This document shows positions 11,096-21,372 of a stretch of 64,000 nucleotides of DNA, piece by piece. The notes below the pieces were generated by a model that was not told where the DNA came from, made no database searches, and worked only from the letters and a program-made list of their open reading frames with translations. How positions within the stretch are numbered: position 1 is the first letter of the stretch; every line of letters begins with the position of its first letter. The position numbers and the translations under genes were made by a program. Origin of the DNA: Comamonas odontotermitis (GTDB taxonomy: Bacteria; Pseudomonadota; Gammaproteobacteria; Burkholderiales; Burkholderiaceae_C); contig NZ_CP083451.1 of assembly GCF_020080045.1 (NCBI RefSeq), positions 2,715,001-2,779,000 of the forward strand. The letters are read 5' to 3'.

Positions 11096-12025
11096 TTAAT
11101 TCACCTCGAAACGGGCCGTGCTGCCCTTGGTCACTTTTTTCAGATCAAAAGCAGCCCCGCGCAATTGCAGTTCGGCACCAAGGGCATTGCCCACCACCAC
11201 CTTGAGCGGCGGCTGGGCCGTGATGCCCTGCTCACTTCCAGCCTTGAGTGTCTTTTCAAACACCACTTTGCCATCTGCTGACTTGACCTGAATCCAGCTG
11301 TCTTGCGACACCTTGAATTGCAGAATGGGAGCCTCAGCCGCAAGAGCCGCTGGTTCTGCAGCCGGCGGCGATAGGGCCGGCCCAGTTGCCGCCACGGCAG
11401 TTGCATTGGGCATGCCCGGGGATCCATTGGCTACCGCATCACCACCTTCGGCGCTCGCACCCAGGGCTACCGAATCATTGGCACCAGCCTCACCTGCAAT
11501 GGTATTGGCGCGACGAGGCGCCTCCGGCTTGGAAGCCACCTGCTTTTTATACTGCTCTGCCAGTTGCGGGTAAAACAGTACTCCTGCCGTAGCCACCACC
11601 AGCAGCAGCACCACCGCCATCCAGGGAAACGGCTTGCTCGACGAGAAATCGCTACTTTTGGCAGGTACTGCGCCCCCCGAAACCTTGGTGTTGATGCCTT
11701 CACTCACCTTGCGCAGGTCCTGCCCTGGTGCCCTTGGCAGCAATGCAAGAACTGGCTCTGCATCCATCTTGAGCGCGCGGCACACCGCCGACGCCAATGC
11801 ACGGGTGAACACTACATCTGGAAATGCGTTCCAGTCATTGGCTTCAAGTGCCTCCAGCTTGCCAACCGTCACCTTCAGATTGGCCGCCAACGCAGGCAGG
11901 CGCAGGCCTGCTTGCTCTCGCGCCTCGCGCAGCATACCGCCTGCGGTCAAACCAGCGTCATTGCCATTTGGCTGGAGAGCCGCAGCATTTTCCGTGCCCT
12001 GCTCATGCACATCAGACTCGATCAA
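11096..12025 (-). CDS. rodZ: RodZ-like cell-shape protein (HTH, TM, DUF4115)
   Basis: An N-terminal helix-turn-helix (LREAREQAGLRLPALAANLK) is followed by one membrane helix (PWMAVVLLLVVATAGVLFY), an Ala/Pro-rich linker and a C-terminal beta-domain of the DUF4115 type. It links MreB to the envelope in rod-shaped cells. No ATG fits well: one in-frame GTG lies upstream at 12055, inside pilF. A TTG at 12025 overlaps the pilF stop as TTGA, and I infer this as the start, for coupled translation with pilF. Confidence 0.88.
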   Translation of the reverse strand: MIESDVHEQGTENAAALQPNGNDAGLTAGGMLREAREQAGLRLPALAANLKVTVGKLEALEANDWNAFPDVVFTRALASAVCRALKMDAEPVLALLPRAPGQDLRKVSEGINTKVSGGAVPAKSSDFSSSKPFPWMAVVLLLVVATAGVLFYPQLAEQYKKQVASKPEAPRRANTIAGEAGANDSVALGASAEGGDAVANGSPGMPNATAVAATGPALSPPAAEPAALAAEAPILQFKVSQDSWIQVKSADGKVVFEKTLKAGSEQGITAQPPLKVVVGNALGAELQLRGAAFDLKKVTKGSTARFEVN

Positions 12026-12846
12026 AGCACGCCTCCATTGGCCACACGGGCCCATTCCTTGGAATCCGGAAAACGCTTTTGCAACTGATTGGCCAATTGG
12101 CGCGCTGCGGTGCGGTCTCCAAGCGCCTGTTCGATCTGGATACCCAGGAAGAGCGACTCCGAGTTGGCAAGCTCGCCATTGTTGAGTCGCCGGATGTAGA
12201 ACTGCGCGCGCTTGTCATCACCACGCTGACGCATCAGCTTGGCCAGGTTATAGGAAACAATGGGATTGCCTGCGTCGTATTCGTAGGCCTTGATCAAGGT
12301 GGCTTCGGCTTCGGCCATTTTTCCCGCAGCTTCATAGCACAGGCCCTGCGCCATCAAGGTTCGGGACTGCTGGTAGTACTGGCGCTGCGCCAAGGCCTGA
12401 TTGAAATAGCGGTCGGCTGCCTCGAATTTCTTTTCCTGACACAGCAACCATCCATGGTTGTGCATGATGTTGGCATCGCCAGGCTTGAGGGATTGCGCCT
12501 TGGTAAAGCTCTCGGCGGCAATATCGGGATCGCCCAATTGCATATAGATCAGACCGCGCATGTTGTAGGCATCGCCACTGGACGGATCAAGCGCCAGTAC
12601 CTGTTTGATCTCATCCAGCGCAATGGTGGGCTTGCCAGTCTGGAAGTAATTGGCCGCCAGTTCCATGCGGATGCGAGCACGGCGCTGCACCTCGGTTTCG
12701 TCCGACTGGGTAACGATGGCGGCATCTTCGCGTGCGGCGGTATTGGTTGCGCAGCCCATCAGCACATTGCCCAAAGCCAGCCCAAGGAAAGCTGCGCCGA
12801 TCAGACGGGGGAATCTTCGTTGTCCCAACCTCAAGGTCTCTGCCAT
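12022..12846 (-). CDS. pilF: Type IV pilus biogenesis TPR lipoprotein PilF/PilW
   Basis: The signal peptide ends at the lipobox LMGC, followed by TPR motifs (YNMRGLIYMQLGDPDIAAESFTKA and similar). PilF (PilW) is the outer-membrane pilotin needed for PilQ secretin assembly. The ATG at 12846 is chosen because GGGAGG lies six bases upstream; an open TTG at 12864 would place that site inside the gene. It follows rlmN by about 30 bp. Confidence 0.9.
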   Translation of the reverse strand: MAETLRLGQRRFPRLIGAAFLGLALGNVLMGCATNTAAREDAAIVTQSDETEVQRRARIRMELAANYFQTGKPTIALDEIKQVLALDPSSGDAYNMRGLIYMQLGDPDIAAESFTKAQSLKPGDANIMHNHGWLLCQEKKFEAADRYFNQALAQRQYYQQSRTLMAQGLCYEAAGKMAEAEATLIKAYEYDAGNPIVSYNLAKLMRQRGDDKRAQFYIRRLNNGELANSESLFLGIQIEQALGDRTAARQLANQLQKRFPDSKEWARVANGGVL

Positions 12847-12874
12847 GCACACCCTCCCATTCAATTTTTACCGT

Positions 12875-13999
12875 CTACAAAGCCTGTGTCAGCGGAATCA
12901 CCCGATTCTTGGCCATGCGCTCTGCTGCACGCGTTCGGTCTTTCACGTCACCAGCCAGCTGTCCGCAAGCCGCGTCAATGTCATCGCCACGGGTTTTTCG
13001 CACCGTCGTCACCACACCGGCATCCAGCAGTTGCTTGGCAAACTCCGAAACCCGGGCAGCGGGGGATCGTAGCAGACCCGATGCAGGGAATGGATTGAAC
13101 GGGATCAAATTAAATTTGCACCACGCACCGCCAGCGCCTGCAAACTCGCGCACCAGCGCTATCAATTCCTGCGCATGTTCGGGCTGATCATTGACACCGT
13201 CAAGCATGCAGTACTCAAAGGTGATGAAATCGCGCGGCGCAAACTCCAGATAGCGGCGGCAGGCAGCCATCAGTTCCTTGAGCGGGTATTTCCTGTTGAG
13301 CGGCACCAATGCATCGCGCAATGGATCATTAGGTGCGTGCAGCGAAACGGCCAGCGCAACCGCACAATCCTGCGACAGGCGATCCATCATCGGCACCACA
13401 CCAGAGGTAGACACCGTGACCCGGCGGCGCGACAAGCCATAGCCATGGTCATCGAGCATGGTGCGCAGCGCTGGCACCAGCGCCGAATAGTTCTGCAGTG
13501 GCTCGCCCATGCCCATCATCACCACATTGGAGATGACGCGCTCATCCGTGCCAAAGCGCTTGCGCAGCGCGTGTTCGGCAAACCACAGTTGGGCAATGAT
13601 TTCGCCCGTTGTCAGGTTGCGGCTGAAGCCCTGATGCCCTGTCGAGCAAAAGCGACACCCTACCGCGCAGCCCGCCTGTGATGATACGCACAGCGTGCCA
13701 CGATCATCTTCTGGAATGAATACGGACTCCACTGCATTGCCATCACCCACGTCAAACAGCCATTTGACGGTCCCATCGGCAGATACATGCTCGGTAATCA
13801 CCGGTAATGCAGTAATGTGGGTCGCACCCTTCAGTTTCTCACGCAACGACTTGGCCAGATCGGTCATCTGGTCGAAGTCGGACGCTCCGCGCTGGTGAAT
13901 CCAGCGAAAAAGCTGAGTGGCCCGGAAGCGTTTTTCTCCCAGCCCTTCGCAAAAGGCGGTCAAACCAGCCAAATCAAAATCAAGCAAATTGGTGGTCAT
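12875..13999 (-). CDS. rlmN: 23S rRNA (A2503)/tRNA (A37) C2-methyltransferase RlmN
   Basis: A radical-SAM methyltransferase. The cluster motif is CAVGCRFC (CxxxCxxC), and the second methyl-accepting cysteine is probably the one in DAACGQLAG near the C-terminus. The start [13 protein letters not shown] at 13999 matches the family. It is transcribed after ndk, with a hairpin between them. Confidence 0.95.
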   Translation of the reverse strand: MTTNLLDFDLAGLTAFCEGLGEKRFRATQLFRWIHQRGASDFDQMTDLAKSLREKLKGATHITALPVITEHVSADGTVKWLFDVGDGNAVESVFIPEDDRGTLCVSSQAGCAVGCRFCSTGHQGFSRNLTTGEIIAQLWFAEHALRKRFGTDERVISNVVMMGMGEPLQNYSALVPALRTMLDDHGYGLSRRRVTVSTSGVVPMMDRLSQDCAVALAVSLHAPNDPLRDALVPLNRKYPLKELMAACRRYLEFAPRDFITFEYCMLDGVNDQPEHAQELIALVREFAGAGGAWCKFNLIPFNPFPASGLLRSPAARVSEFAKQLLDAGVVTTVRKTRGDDIDAACGQLAGDVKDRTRAAERMAKNRVIPLTQAL

Positions 14000-14028
14000 A
14001 GAAACACGCTCGGGCCACTTACACATGC

Positions 14029-14048
14029 TGCACGGCGGCTGCCGTGCA
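14029..14048 (-). other. Perfect 8-bp hairpin between ndk and rlmN
   Basis: TGCACGGC (14029-14036) and GCCGTGCA (14041-14048) flank a 4-nt loop. No U-tract follows on the minus strand, so it is not a classical terminator. It may stabilise the mRNA or lower rlmN expression relative to ndk. Confidence 0.5.
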
Positions 14049-14056
14049 GAATTCCA

Positions 14057-14482
14057 TTAACGGGAATAAACGTTCATGCCAGGGAAGAAGAATGCCACTT
14101 CCACGGCAGCCGTTTCAGCAGCGTCGGAGCCATGCACTGCATTGGCGTCGATGCTATCGGCGAAATCAGCGCGGATCGTGCCCTTGTCAGCCTTCTTGGG
14201 GTCGGTAGCGCCCATCAGTTCACGGTTCTTCAGGATGGCGTTTTCGCCTTCCAGCGCCTGGATCATCACGGGGCCGGAGATCATGAAGTCGACCAGATCC
14301 TTGAAGAAAGGACGCTCCTTGTGCACAGCGTAGAACTGTTCGGCTTCCAGGCGCGACAGGTGAGCCATCTTGGAAGCAACAATCTTCAGGCCAGCAGCCT
14401 CAAAACGGGCGTAGATTTGACCGATAACATTCTTAGCCACTGCATCGGGCTTGATGATCGAGAGGGTACGTTCGATTGCCAT
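14057..14482 (-). CDS. ndk: Nucleoside diphosphate kinase
   Basis: The protein has 141 residues from [15 protein letters not shown], the normal Ndk length. The phosphoaccepting histidine lies in NAVHGSDA. It balances NTP pools. The frame is open upstream to 14590 but those residues are not Ndk-like, so 14482 is the start. It lies 79 bp after rluB. Confidence 0.97.
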   Translation of the reverse strand: MAIERTLSIIKPDAVAKNVIGQIYARFEAAGLKIVASKMAHLSRLEAEQFYAVHKERPFFKDLVDFMISGPVMIQALEGENAILKNRELMGATDPKKADKGTIRADFADSIDANAVHGSDAAETAAVEVAFFFPGMNVYSR

Positions 14483-14561
14483 GTTGAATTTTCCTGTTGG
14501 TTGATTTTTGCCGTAAAAGCAAACCTTTGATTGTACGGTGTCCGGGAAGTCAGTGGCGCGA

Positions 14562-16046
14562 CTACGACCTTCCGCCCCGCTTGAAGCCACCGTTTTTGCG
14601 CTGGCGCATCAAACTGTCGTGGCCAATGTAGCCAAGTGAAGTCTTCATCGGATCGGGCTGGCTGCTGCGCTTTTCCGGCGCACGGCGCAAGCCACCACCC
14701 CGGGTATTCTTGGCGGGCCCCGTCGAGGGACGGGGGCCGTTTTGCTGGGGGCGGTTGTCATTGCGACCACGGCCACGGCTGTCCTGGGCATTGCCGCGCG
14801 GTTGACGCACGGGCGCGCCAGCGGCAGCAGTCAAGGCCTGGATATCCCGCTGATCGAGCTCCACCCAGTTACCTCGCTTGAGCCCGCGCGGCAGCACCAT
14901 GGCCCCGTAACGGATACGGATCAGCCGACTGACTGCATGACCCACGGCTTCGAACATGCGGCGCACTTCGCGATTGCGGCCTTCGGAGATGGTAACGCGG
15001 TACCACTGGTTGGCACCTTCACCGCCGCCATCGTCAATCGACCCAAAGCTGGCCATGCCATCTTCCAGGTTCACGCCCGCCAGCAGTTGCTGCTTTTCTT
15101 CGGCAGTCAACGCTCCCAGCACACGCACGGCGTATTCGCGCTCCAGGCCAAAACGGGGGTGCATCAGGCTGTTGGCAAGTTCCCCGGAACTGGTGAACAG
15201 CAGCAAGCCTTCGGTGTTCAAATCCAGGCGACCGATCGACTGCCACTTGCCATGCATCAACCTGGGCAGCTTGCGGAACACCGTCGGACGGTTTTGAGGA
15301 TCGTCATGCGTCACCACTTCACCCACGGGCTTGTGGTAGGCGAGTACGCGGGCAGGCGGCGGATCAATGCGGAAATTGATCAACTTGCCGTTGACGCGGA
15401 TCTTGTCGCTATATTGAATGCGCTGACCAACGTGTGCCGGCTCATTGTTGACCGAAATACGGCCCTCGAGAATCAGCCGCTCCATCTCCAGGCGCGACCC
15501 CATTCCAGCCTGCGCCAACAGCTTGTGCAGCTTGGGCGTCTCCACATGCGGCTGCAGCACGCGCTTGGGCGGCAGGTTCGCATCCGAGGCCTCGGCAGCC
15601 TCCAGAGCACCGGCAACCACATCCTCAAACGCATAACCGGCCTCATGGGTGGCATCAACATTGCGCGCAGGCGCTGCCGGGTGTGCAGCATCTGCGCGAC
15701 CCTCCGCCTGCATGCCACCAGCTTCTGTACGCGGCTGACCATCCCGCTCGCGGAAGCGCCGCGCACGCGCAGGATAACGGCTTACCCGCTGCTCACCATC
15801 ACGGCGGACACGCGTGGCGCCGTCACCGGACACCTGATCTGCAGGCGCCTGCCGCTCGGGCGCAACCTGTGAGCCATCGCCTTCTGGCATATCGGCAACC
15901 CCCAGTTGCGCCGATGGCTCCGCGGCATTTTCCGCGCGCGCCTCAGCCACTGCAGGCTTACGCGGCGCACGGCGTTTGGGCTTGACCGGCTCTGCCGACA
16001 TACCCTCTTCACCGGGTTGCGAATTCAAATCGCCGTTTTCACTCAT
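14562..16046 (-). CDS. rluB: 23S rRNA pseudouridine synthase RluB family
   Basis: A 494-residue RsuA/RluB enzyme. The low-complexity Ala/Arg/Glu-rich N-terminal half of about 170 residues is longer than in E. coli RluB. An S4 domain ([28 protein letters not shown]) is followed by the catalytic [14 protein letters not shown] motif and the [11 protein letters not shown] motif. A Gly/Arg/Asn/Pro-rich tail of about 90 residues resembles RNA-binding tails. The start (ATG 16046 or 16049) overlaps the scpB stop. Confidence 0.92.
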   Translation of the reverse strand: MSENGDLNSQPGEEGMSAEPVKPKRRAPRKPAVAEARAENAAEPSAQLGVADMPEGDGSQVAPERQAPADQVSGDGATRVRRDGEQRVSRYPARARRFRERDGQPRTEAGGMQAEGRADAAHPAAPARNVDATHEAGYAFEDVVAGALEAAEASDANLPPKRVLQPHVETPKLHKLLAQAGMGSRLEMERLILEGRISVNNEPAHVGQRIQYSDKIRVNGKLINFRIDPPPARVLAYHKPVGEVVTHDDPQNRPTVFRKLPRLMHGKWQSIGRLDLNTEGLLLFTSSGELANSLMHPRFGLEREYAVRVLGALTAEEKQQLLAGVNLEDGMASFGSIDDGGGEGANQWYRVTISEGRNREVRRMFEAVGHAVSRLIRIRYGAMVLPRGLKRGNWVELDQRDIQALTAAAGAPVRQPRGNAQDSRGRGRNDNRPQQNGPRPSTGPAKNTRGGGLRRAPEKRSSQPDPMKTSLGYIGHDSLMRQRKNGGFKRGGRS

Positions 16047-16956
16047 CATTTTTCTGCTTCTCATTGCCACTATCAGCAGCGGCGTCATCATTTCGTTGGG
16101 GCTCAGCGCCCGTCTCGCGCACATCATTGCCTGGCAGCAAATCCACATGCGCCTCATCTTTATTGTCCTGAAGGGCGACGCCTGAAGCCGATTCATCGGC
16201 TTCACCAGGCCCATCAACCCTCGGGCTGGCCGAGGACTCCAGGGTCGGATCCTGCCCCCCGTCTTCGAGGGGTACAGACTGCACCTCCAACCCGGACTCG
16301 CCAACCAGAACAAATTCCTCACCCTGCTCGACAGCAGTGCCACCCACAGGTGGGGGCACTTGTTCGGCTGCCTCACCAGCATCGTCACCAGCCGCTACCG
16401 GCTGCTCATCCAGCGGCAGGCTTTCAAATATCGTCGCCTGTTGATTGCTGTCATCCAGCGCAGGCAACTGATCCAGCGATTGCAATCCCAGGTCGTCCAA
16501 AAACTGCCGGGTGGTTGCCAGCAATGCCGGGCGGCCCACGGTTTCGCGATACCCAATCACCTCCACCCAGCCGCGATCTTCGAGCTGCTTGATGATCAAG
16601 CTGTTGACCGTCACACCACGAATGTCTTCGATATCGCCCCGCGTGACAGGCTGGCGATACGCAATGATCGCCAGCGTCTCCAAGGTTGCCCTTGTGTACT
16701 TGGGTGGCTTCTCGGGGTGCAACCGGTCCAGGAATTCACGCATCTCCGGTCGGCTTTGAAAACGCCACCCCGAGGCAACCTGCACCAATTCCACCCCTCG
16801 ATGCGTCCAGTCCAGCTGCAACTCCTGCAACAGCACTTTCAAGGTGTCCGTTCCCAACTCGTCCGCAAACAAGCTGCGCAATTCACGCACGGTAATTGGC
16901 TGGGGAGCGCAGATCAGCGCAGTCTCCAACACCCGTTTCGCTTCCAAAGTCTGCAT
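16039..16956 (-). CDS. scpB: Segregation and condensation protein ScpB
   Basis: Tandem winged-helix ScpB fold in the first 180 residues ([48 protein letters not shown]), with ScpA and Smc shaping the chromosome. The acidic C-terminal tail of about 120 residues (Glu/Asp/Ala-rich) is long for the family. The ATG at 16956 has AGGGA eight bases upstream. scpA is not adjacent. Confidence 0.92.
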   Translation of the reverse strand: MQTLEAKRVLETALICAPQPITVRELRSLFADELGTDTLKVLLQELQLDWTHRGVELVQVASGWRFQSRPEMREFLDRLHPEKPPKYTRATLETLAIIAYRQPVTRGDIEDIRGVTVNSLIIKQLEDRGWVEVIGYRETVGRPALLATTRQFLDDLGLQSLDQLPALDDSNQQATIFESLPLDEQPVAAGDDAGEAAEQVPPPVGGTAVEQGEEFVLVGESGLEVQSVPLEDGGQDPTLESSASPRVDGPGEADESASGVALQDNKDEAHVDLLPGNDVRETGAEPQRNDDAAADSGNEKQKNDE

Positions 16957-17096
16957 GCGAAGAATCCCTGTAAACACGTTCGCGCTATGAATGGCGACGG
17001 CTCAAAAGAAAGGATTGCAAGTCAAAGAAAGCCGCATTTCTGTCGCGCGGCATCAAGATCACGGACGAGGGAATAAGCGCCCTGCGCCGTTGGCAC

Positions 17097-18173
17097 TCAG
17101 GCCAGTTCCTGCAAATTATACCGAATATCCCAATTTTCCATGGCTTGCACCATATCCTGGGGTGGCAAAGCAAACCACGACATGTCCTGGCCAGTGACCG
17201 GATGCACAAAAGCCAGGCGCAAAGCATGCAGGCCTTGGCGCTCCAGACCTGCCGCCATGGAGCCGCCATACAGCGCATCGGCCAGCAATGGATGACCAAG
17301 CGATGCCATATGCACACGAATCTGGTGGGTACGGCCCGTGTGCAGGCTGCAGTACACCAGACAGCCTTCGGCCGCGTTGGCCAGCAGACGGAAATCCGTT
17401 CTGGCAGCCTTTCCCGGGTGTTGCGCCAGATCCACCACAGCCATGCGCAGACGATTGCGGGGGTCTCGCCCGATTGGAAGCGCTACTGTTTTAGCGGCCG
17501 CACCACTCCATGCTCTGTGTGCCAACGCCACATAATTGCGATGCACGTCACGCGCTGCAATCAACCTGACCAGGGCATCCATGGTTTGGCGTTCACGGGC
17601 CACCACCATCAGGCCGCTGGTGTCCTTGTCCAGCCGGTGCACGATGCCCGCCCGCGGCAACTGGGCTGCCTTGGCATCGCGTGCCAGCAACGCATTGAGC
17701 ATGGTACCGCTCCAGTTGCCTGGCGCAGGGTGCACCACCATGCCGGCCGGTTTGTTGATGATGCACAGATGGGCATCTTCATACACCACGTCCAGAGGAA
17801 TATCCTGTGGCAAAAAGGCCTGGCTCTGCTGTGTAGGCCGCAACTCGACGGCCACTGCATCGCCCGCCTTGACCTTGGCACTCGCCTTGGCGCCCACCTT
17901 TCCGTTGACCAGCACCGCCCCCTGCTCAAGCAGGGCCTGCAGATAGCTGCGCGAAAACTCCGGCACCCACCTGGCCAGCGCCTTGTCCAGGCGCAGCCCA
18001 TGGTCAGCCATGTCTGCGGTGATGGCGCGACTCTCCCATTCGCTGATGGCAATGTCGGCAGTCGTATCCTCGCCTGCATCATCGCCATCGGGCAACAAAT
18101 CCTGGCGGCCATGAACAAAGCCGACGCTGCCAGCTTCAATCGGCAGCGTCGGCCCTTGGGTCTTATCGGGCAT
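17097..18173 (-). CDS. rluD: 23S rRNA pseudouridine 1911/1915/1917 synthase RluD
   Basis: A 358-residue RluA-family enzyme. An S4 domain (LRLDKALARWVPEFSRSYLQALL) precedes the catalytic HRLDKDTSGLMVVA motif with its aspartate. The start overlaps the nlpD stop by one base (TGATG), implying coupled translation. In many beta- and gammaproteobacteria rpoS follows nlpD; here rluD takes that position. Confidence 0.94.
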   Translation of the reverse strand: MPDKTQGPTLPIEAGSVGFVHGRQDLLPDGDDAGEDTTADIAISEWESRAITADMADHGLRLDKALARWVPEFSRSYLQALLEQGAVLVNGKVGAKASAKVKAGDAVAVELRPTQQSQAFLPQDIPLDVVYEDAHLCIINKPAGMVVHPAPGNWSGTMLNALLARDAKAAQLPRAGIVHRLDKDTSGLMVVARERQTMDALVRLIAARDVHRNYVALAHRAWSGAAAKTVALPIGRDPRNRLRMAVVDLAQHPGKAARTDFRLLANAAEGCLVYCSLHTGRTHQIRVHMASLGHPLLADALYGGSMAAGLERQGLHALRLAFVHPVTGQDMSWFALPPQDMVQAMENWDIRYNLQELA

Positions 18174-19024
18174 CAGCGGGAGGGTAGATAGCGAGATGGG
18201 TCCACCGGCTTGCCTTGGCGGCGCACCTCAAAGTGCAACTTGACGCGATCTGCATCGGAGCTGCCCATTTCCGCGATCTTCTGCCCCTTGCGCACGACCT
18301 GGTCATCCTTGACCAGCAAAGTCTGGTTGTGCGCATAGGCCGTCAGATAGGTGTTGTTGTGCTTGATCAAAATCAAGTTGCCGTAGCCACGCAGGCCTGC
18401 ACCCGCATAGATGACGCGGCCATCAGCCGCCGCAACCACGGGATCACCCGCCTTGCCGCCAATATCCAGGCCCTTGTTGCGCGAATCGTCAAAGCCGGCG
18501 ATGACCGTGCCCGACGATGGCCAGATGAAGCCCACATTGTTGTCTGCCGCTGCAGGCGCTTCCGCAGCCGCAGGGGCTGGAGAAGGCACAGGTGCCGGTG
18601 TCGCAGCAGCGGTAGACGCACTGCCAGAGACAGCAGGGGCCGCAGGGGCTGGCTGTGTCACGACCGACGAGGTTGGAGGCACCACACGCAGCACCTGCCC
18701 CACTTCGATCACATTGGGGTTTTCCAGATTGCTCCAGCGAGCAATGTCTTTCCAGCTCTGGCCATGCTCCATGGCGATGCGCATCAAAGTCTCACCAGGC
18801 TTGACGGTGTAGTAACCCGGCTTGCCTGCATTTTCCGCGCCCGGCAACGTTGCCGGATCCACCTTGGCGGTGCCAGTAGCACTGGTGGTTGCCGATGGAC
18901 GACCAGCAGACGACCCCCGGTCTTCGACCGGAGCCTTGTTCAGCGATGTGCTTCCACAACCTGCCAGCACTGCCGCTGCCACCAGACTGGTTCCCCACGT
19001 CAAAAGACCACGTGAATCCAACAT
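18173..19024 (-). CDS. nlpD: NlpD-like LysM/LytM lipoprotein (amidase activator type)
   Basis: The protein has 283 residues. The lipobox is LAGC, followed by a LysM repeat (YYTVKPGETLMRIA ... IEVGQVLRVV), a Pro/Ala linker and a C-terminal M23/LytM domain. The M23 zinc site is incomplete: the first ligand position reads NKGLD instead of HxGxD, and the last motif is KLHFE rather than HLH. This matches NlpD/EnvC activators of cell-separation amidases, not an active endopeptidase. It starts 12 bp after pcm. Confidence 0.92.
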   Translation of the reverse strand: MLDSRGLLTWGTSLVAAAVLAGCGSTSLNKAPVEDRGSSAGRPSATTSATGTAKVDPATLPGAENAGKPGYYTVKPGETLMRIAMEHGQSWKDIARWSNLENPNVIEVGQVLRVVPPTSSVVTQPAPAAPAVSGSASTAAATPAPVPSPAPAAAEAPAAADNNVGFIWPSSGTVIAGFDDSRNKGLDIGGKAGDPVVAAADGRVIYAGAGLRGYGNLILIKHNNTYLTAYAHNQTLLVKDDQVVRKGQKIAEMGSSDADRVKLHFEVRRQGKPVDPSRYLPSR

Positions 19025-19035
19025 ACCTATCCTTA

Positions 19036-19833
19036 TTAACCTAGCCCCGATTTTAGGGGTACGAAATGAACATGCTCCAGCACCGTACGCTGAAATCCAT
19101 CAGCAGTACGATCCACCACGAGCAAAACCTGTTGTCCGCCAGCGCCCAGAATCGGCGCCACCAGGCGGCCACCCTCAGCCAATTGATCACACCAAGCCTG
19201 CGGCAGTTCCTCACCACCAGCGGCCGAAATGATGCCCGCGTACGGCGCGCCACTGGCAAAACCAAGCATGCCGTCGCCCAGGATCAGGTGCACATTGGCA
19301 AGACGCAACGGGCGCAAATTCACCCGAGCCTTTTCATGCAACGCACGCAAGCGCTCAATGGTATACACCTCTTTGGCAATCAGGCTGAGCACGGCAGCCT
19401 GGTAACCGCAGCCGGTTCCGATTTCCAGCACACGCCCGAGCCCCGATTGCGCTGCCGCCGACTGCGCCAGCAACTCGCACATGCGCGCAACAATGCTGGG
19501 TTTGGAGATGGTCTGGCCCAGGCCAATCGGCAGGCTTGTATCCTGGTAGGCCTGCACCGCCAAGGCGCTGTCCACAAACTGGTGACGCAGGACCGAATTC
19601 ATCGCCTTGAGCACACGCGTGTGCTCAATACCCGAAGCTGCCAGCCTCTGCACCATGCGCAAACGCGCCGAGGTGAAGTCTACCGTCTCTACGCCCAGGG
19701 TTTCGCGCACTGCCATGGGTACCGGTGCCAGGTCTGCAGGCAACCGCATCCATTCACGGTGCACATTCGACTGCACCTTGGTGGTTGCAGGCATGGCGCC
19801 ACGCGCGGGGAATCCTGGTTTGCGCAAACTCAC
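19036..19833 (-). CDS. pcm: Protein-L-isoaspartate O-methyltransferase
   Basis: A SAM-dependent methyltransferase repairing isoaspartyl residues, 265 residues. The SAM-binding motif is [15 protein letters not shown], and post-motif I and [10 protein letters not shown] are present. The N-terminal stretch of about 45 residues is longer than in E. coli Pcm. Its start overlaps the surE stop by four bases (ATGA). Confidence 0.95.
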   Translation of the reverse strand: MSLRKPGFPARGAMPATTKVQSNVHREWMRLPADLAPVPMAVRETLGVETVDFTSARLRMVQRLAASGIEHTRVLKAMNSVLRHQFVDSALAVQAYQDTSLPIGLGQTISKPSIVARMCELLAQSAAAQSGLGRVLEIGTGCGYQAAVLSLIAKEVYTIERLRALHEKARVNLRPLRLANVHLILGDGMLGFASGAPYAGIISAAGGEELPQAWCDQLAEGGRLVAPILGAGGQQVLLVVDRTADGFQRTVLEHVHFVPLKSGLG

Positions 19834-20609
19834 CCAGCCACCTCGGCATCTGCGCTGCGCAAGGCAGTCGCCGTTTGTGACCAGTACACCAGATTCTGGT
19901 GGTCTGTCAGATCCACCTTCAGCGGTGTGATCGAGACATGCCCTGCAGCCGTGGCGTGGAAATCAGTGCCTTCGGCATCATCCAGCACCGATCCGGCGTT
20001 GCCGATCCAGTACATCGTTTCACCCCTGGGGCTGATCTGCGTGATGACCTTTTCCGCGGCATGCCGACGTCCCAGCCGACACAGCTTGACGGGTTTGATC
20101 TGCGCGAAGGGTAAATTGGGAATATTGATGTTCAACAGCCATGGCTTGTCCGTCACCAGACGCGCCCGGTCAAACTGCTGGATCAGCTGCGCGGCTTTTT
20201 GCGCCGCAGATTCCAGCTCCCCCCAGCCTTTGTCGATCTGCGAGAACGCCATGGCTGGAATGCCGAACAGGTACCCCTCCATGGCCGCACCCACCGTGCC
20301 GGAATAGATCGTATCGTCACCCATGTTTGCACCGTTGTTGATGCCGGAGACGACCAGATCAGGCCGGTAACCCAGCAAGCCGGTCAGCGCAATGTGCACG
20401 CAATCGGCAGGCGTGCCATTGACATAGCGAAACCCATTGGCGGCCTGGTGCACATACAAAGGCGCATTCAGCGTCAGTGCATTGGATTTGGCGCTGTTGT
20501 TGTGCTCCGGGGCAACCACTTCCACATCAGCTACCGCCTTCAACGCATCATGCAGCGCCACAATGCCGGGCGCCTGATATCCATCATCGTTACAAAGCAG
20601 TATCTTCAT
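19830..20609 (-). CDS. surE: 5'/3'-nucleotidase SurE
   Basis: 259 residues from [16 protein letters not shown], the canonical SurE start with metal-binding NDDG. The second metal motif is [25 protein letters not shown]. It dephosphorylates nucleoside monophosphates in stationary phase. It is first in surE-pcm-nlpD-rluD. The 280-bp region upstream (20610-20889) shows no gene I can support. Confidence 0.96.
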   Translation of the reverse strand: MKILLCNDDGYQAPGIVALHDALKAVADVEVVAPEHNNSAKSNALTLNAPLYVHQAANGFRYVNGTPADCVHIALTGLLGYRPDLVVSGINNGANMGDDTIYSGTVGAAMEGYLFGIPAMAFSQIDKGWGELESAAQKAAQLIQQFDRARLVTDKPWLLNINIPNLPFAQIKPVKLCRLGRRHAAEKVITQISPRGETMYWIGNAGSVLDDAEGTDFHATAAGHVSITPLKVDLTDHQNLVYWSQTATALRSADAEVAG

Positions 20610-20889
20610 GTAATTGAACCAGTTACACCGCATTGTAGAGGTGAAGGCGCACATCCCACCAGATGTGGCAGCAATACGACCGCAATCCTTGTTCAACAGC
20701 GGCTGACAGAATCCATGGCGAACGCATCGATTGTAGTGAGCGGAAAAAGATATCCCAGGCATCCGGCCCGCCTGCAACATTAATTTACGTCAACACCCAA
20801 ACCGACCCAAACCTCTTGGAACCAAGACAGCATCCTGTCGACATGCTGCTGAAGCAGAGCAAAGCCCAACCCATCCAATCTATTAAGCA

Positions 20890-21372
20890 CTACGTGGCGT
20901 CGGTGGACAACAGCTCCAGAACATGATCGCCCGCATCGTCGCATTCGCCGGTATGAACCCAACCCAAGTGGCGGTAAAAACCGTAAGAGCGCACGGCTGG
21001 ATCGCTGGAGCAGGCCAGAAACAAGCGGCGCCAGCCCAAGCCATGCAAGGTATTGACTGTGCGCCCCAGCAGTTCTCGCCCCCAGCCCCTGCCCTCATAC
21101 TGAGGCAGCAAGGCCAGCACCATGATCTCGCCGCTTTCTGCGTTGCCAAAACAGTAGCCTGCCATGCGCCCCTGCGCCCAGGCAATCCAGCCCGGCAGCA
21201 GGCCCGAGCGAATGCCATCCGCCCAGGTCTGTCCGGTAATACCCAGCTTCTGCAGGTCTGCCACAGTGAAAGCGTTCTCACGCGTCAGCCCTCGCAAGCG
21301 CAAACACTCGGCAGCGTCCTCGGGCCGTGCAACCGCCATGAAGGGGGATGACGAAGTCATGGCATTCCTCAT
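20890..21372 (-). CDS. GNAT-family N-acetyltransferase
   Basis: About 160 residues with the acetyl-CoA loop LLPQYEGRGWGRELL (Q/RxxGxG/A) and a C-terminal GFYRHLGW segment. The substrate is unknown. The ATG at 21372 overlaps the RND pump stop as ATGA, placing it last in the five-gene efflux operon. It could acetylate a compound that the pump handles, which is inference only. Confidence 0.85.
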   Translation of the reverse strand: MRNAMTSSSPFMAVARPEDAAECLRLRGLTRENAFTVADLQKLGITGQTWADGIRSGLLPGWIAWAQGRMAGYCFGNAESGEIMVLALLPQYEGRGWGRELLGRTVNTLHGLGWRRLFLACSSDPAVRSYGFYRHLGWVHTGECDDAGDHVLELLSTDAT

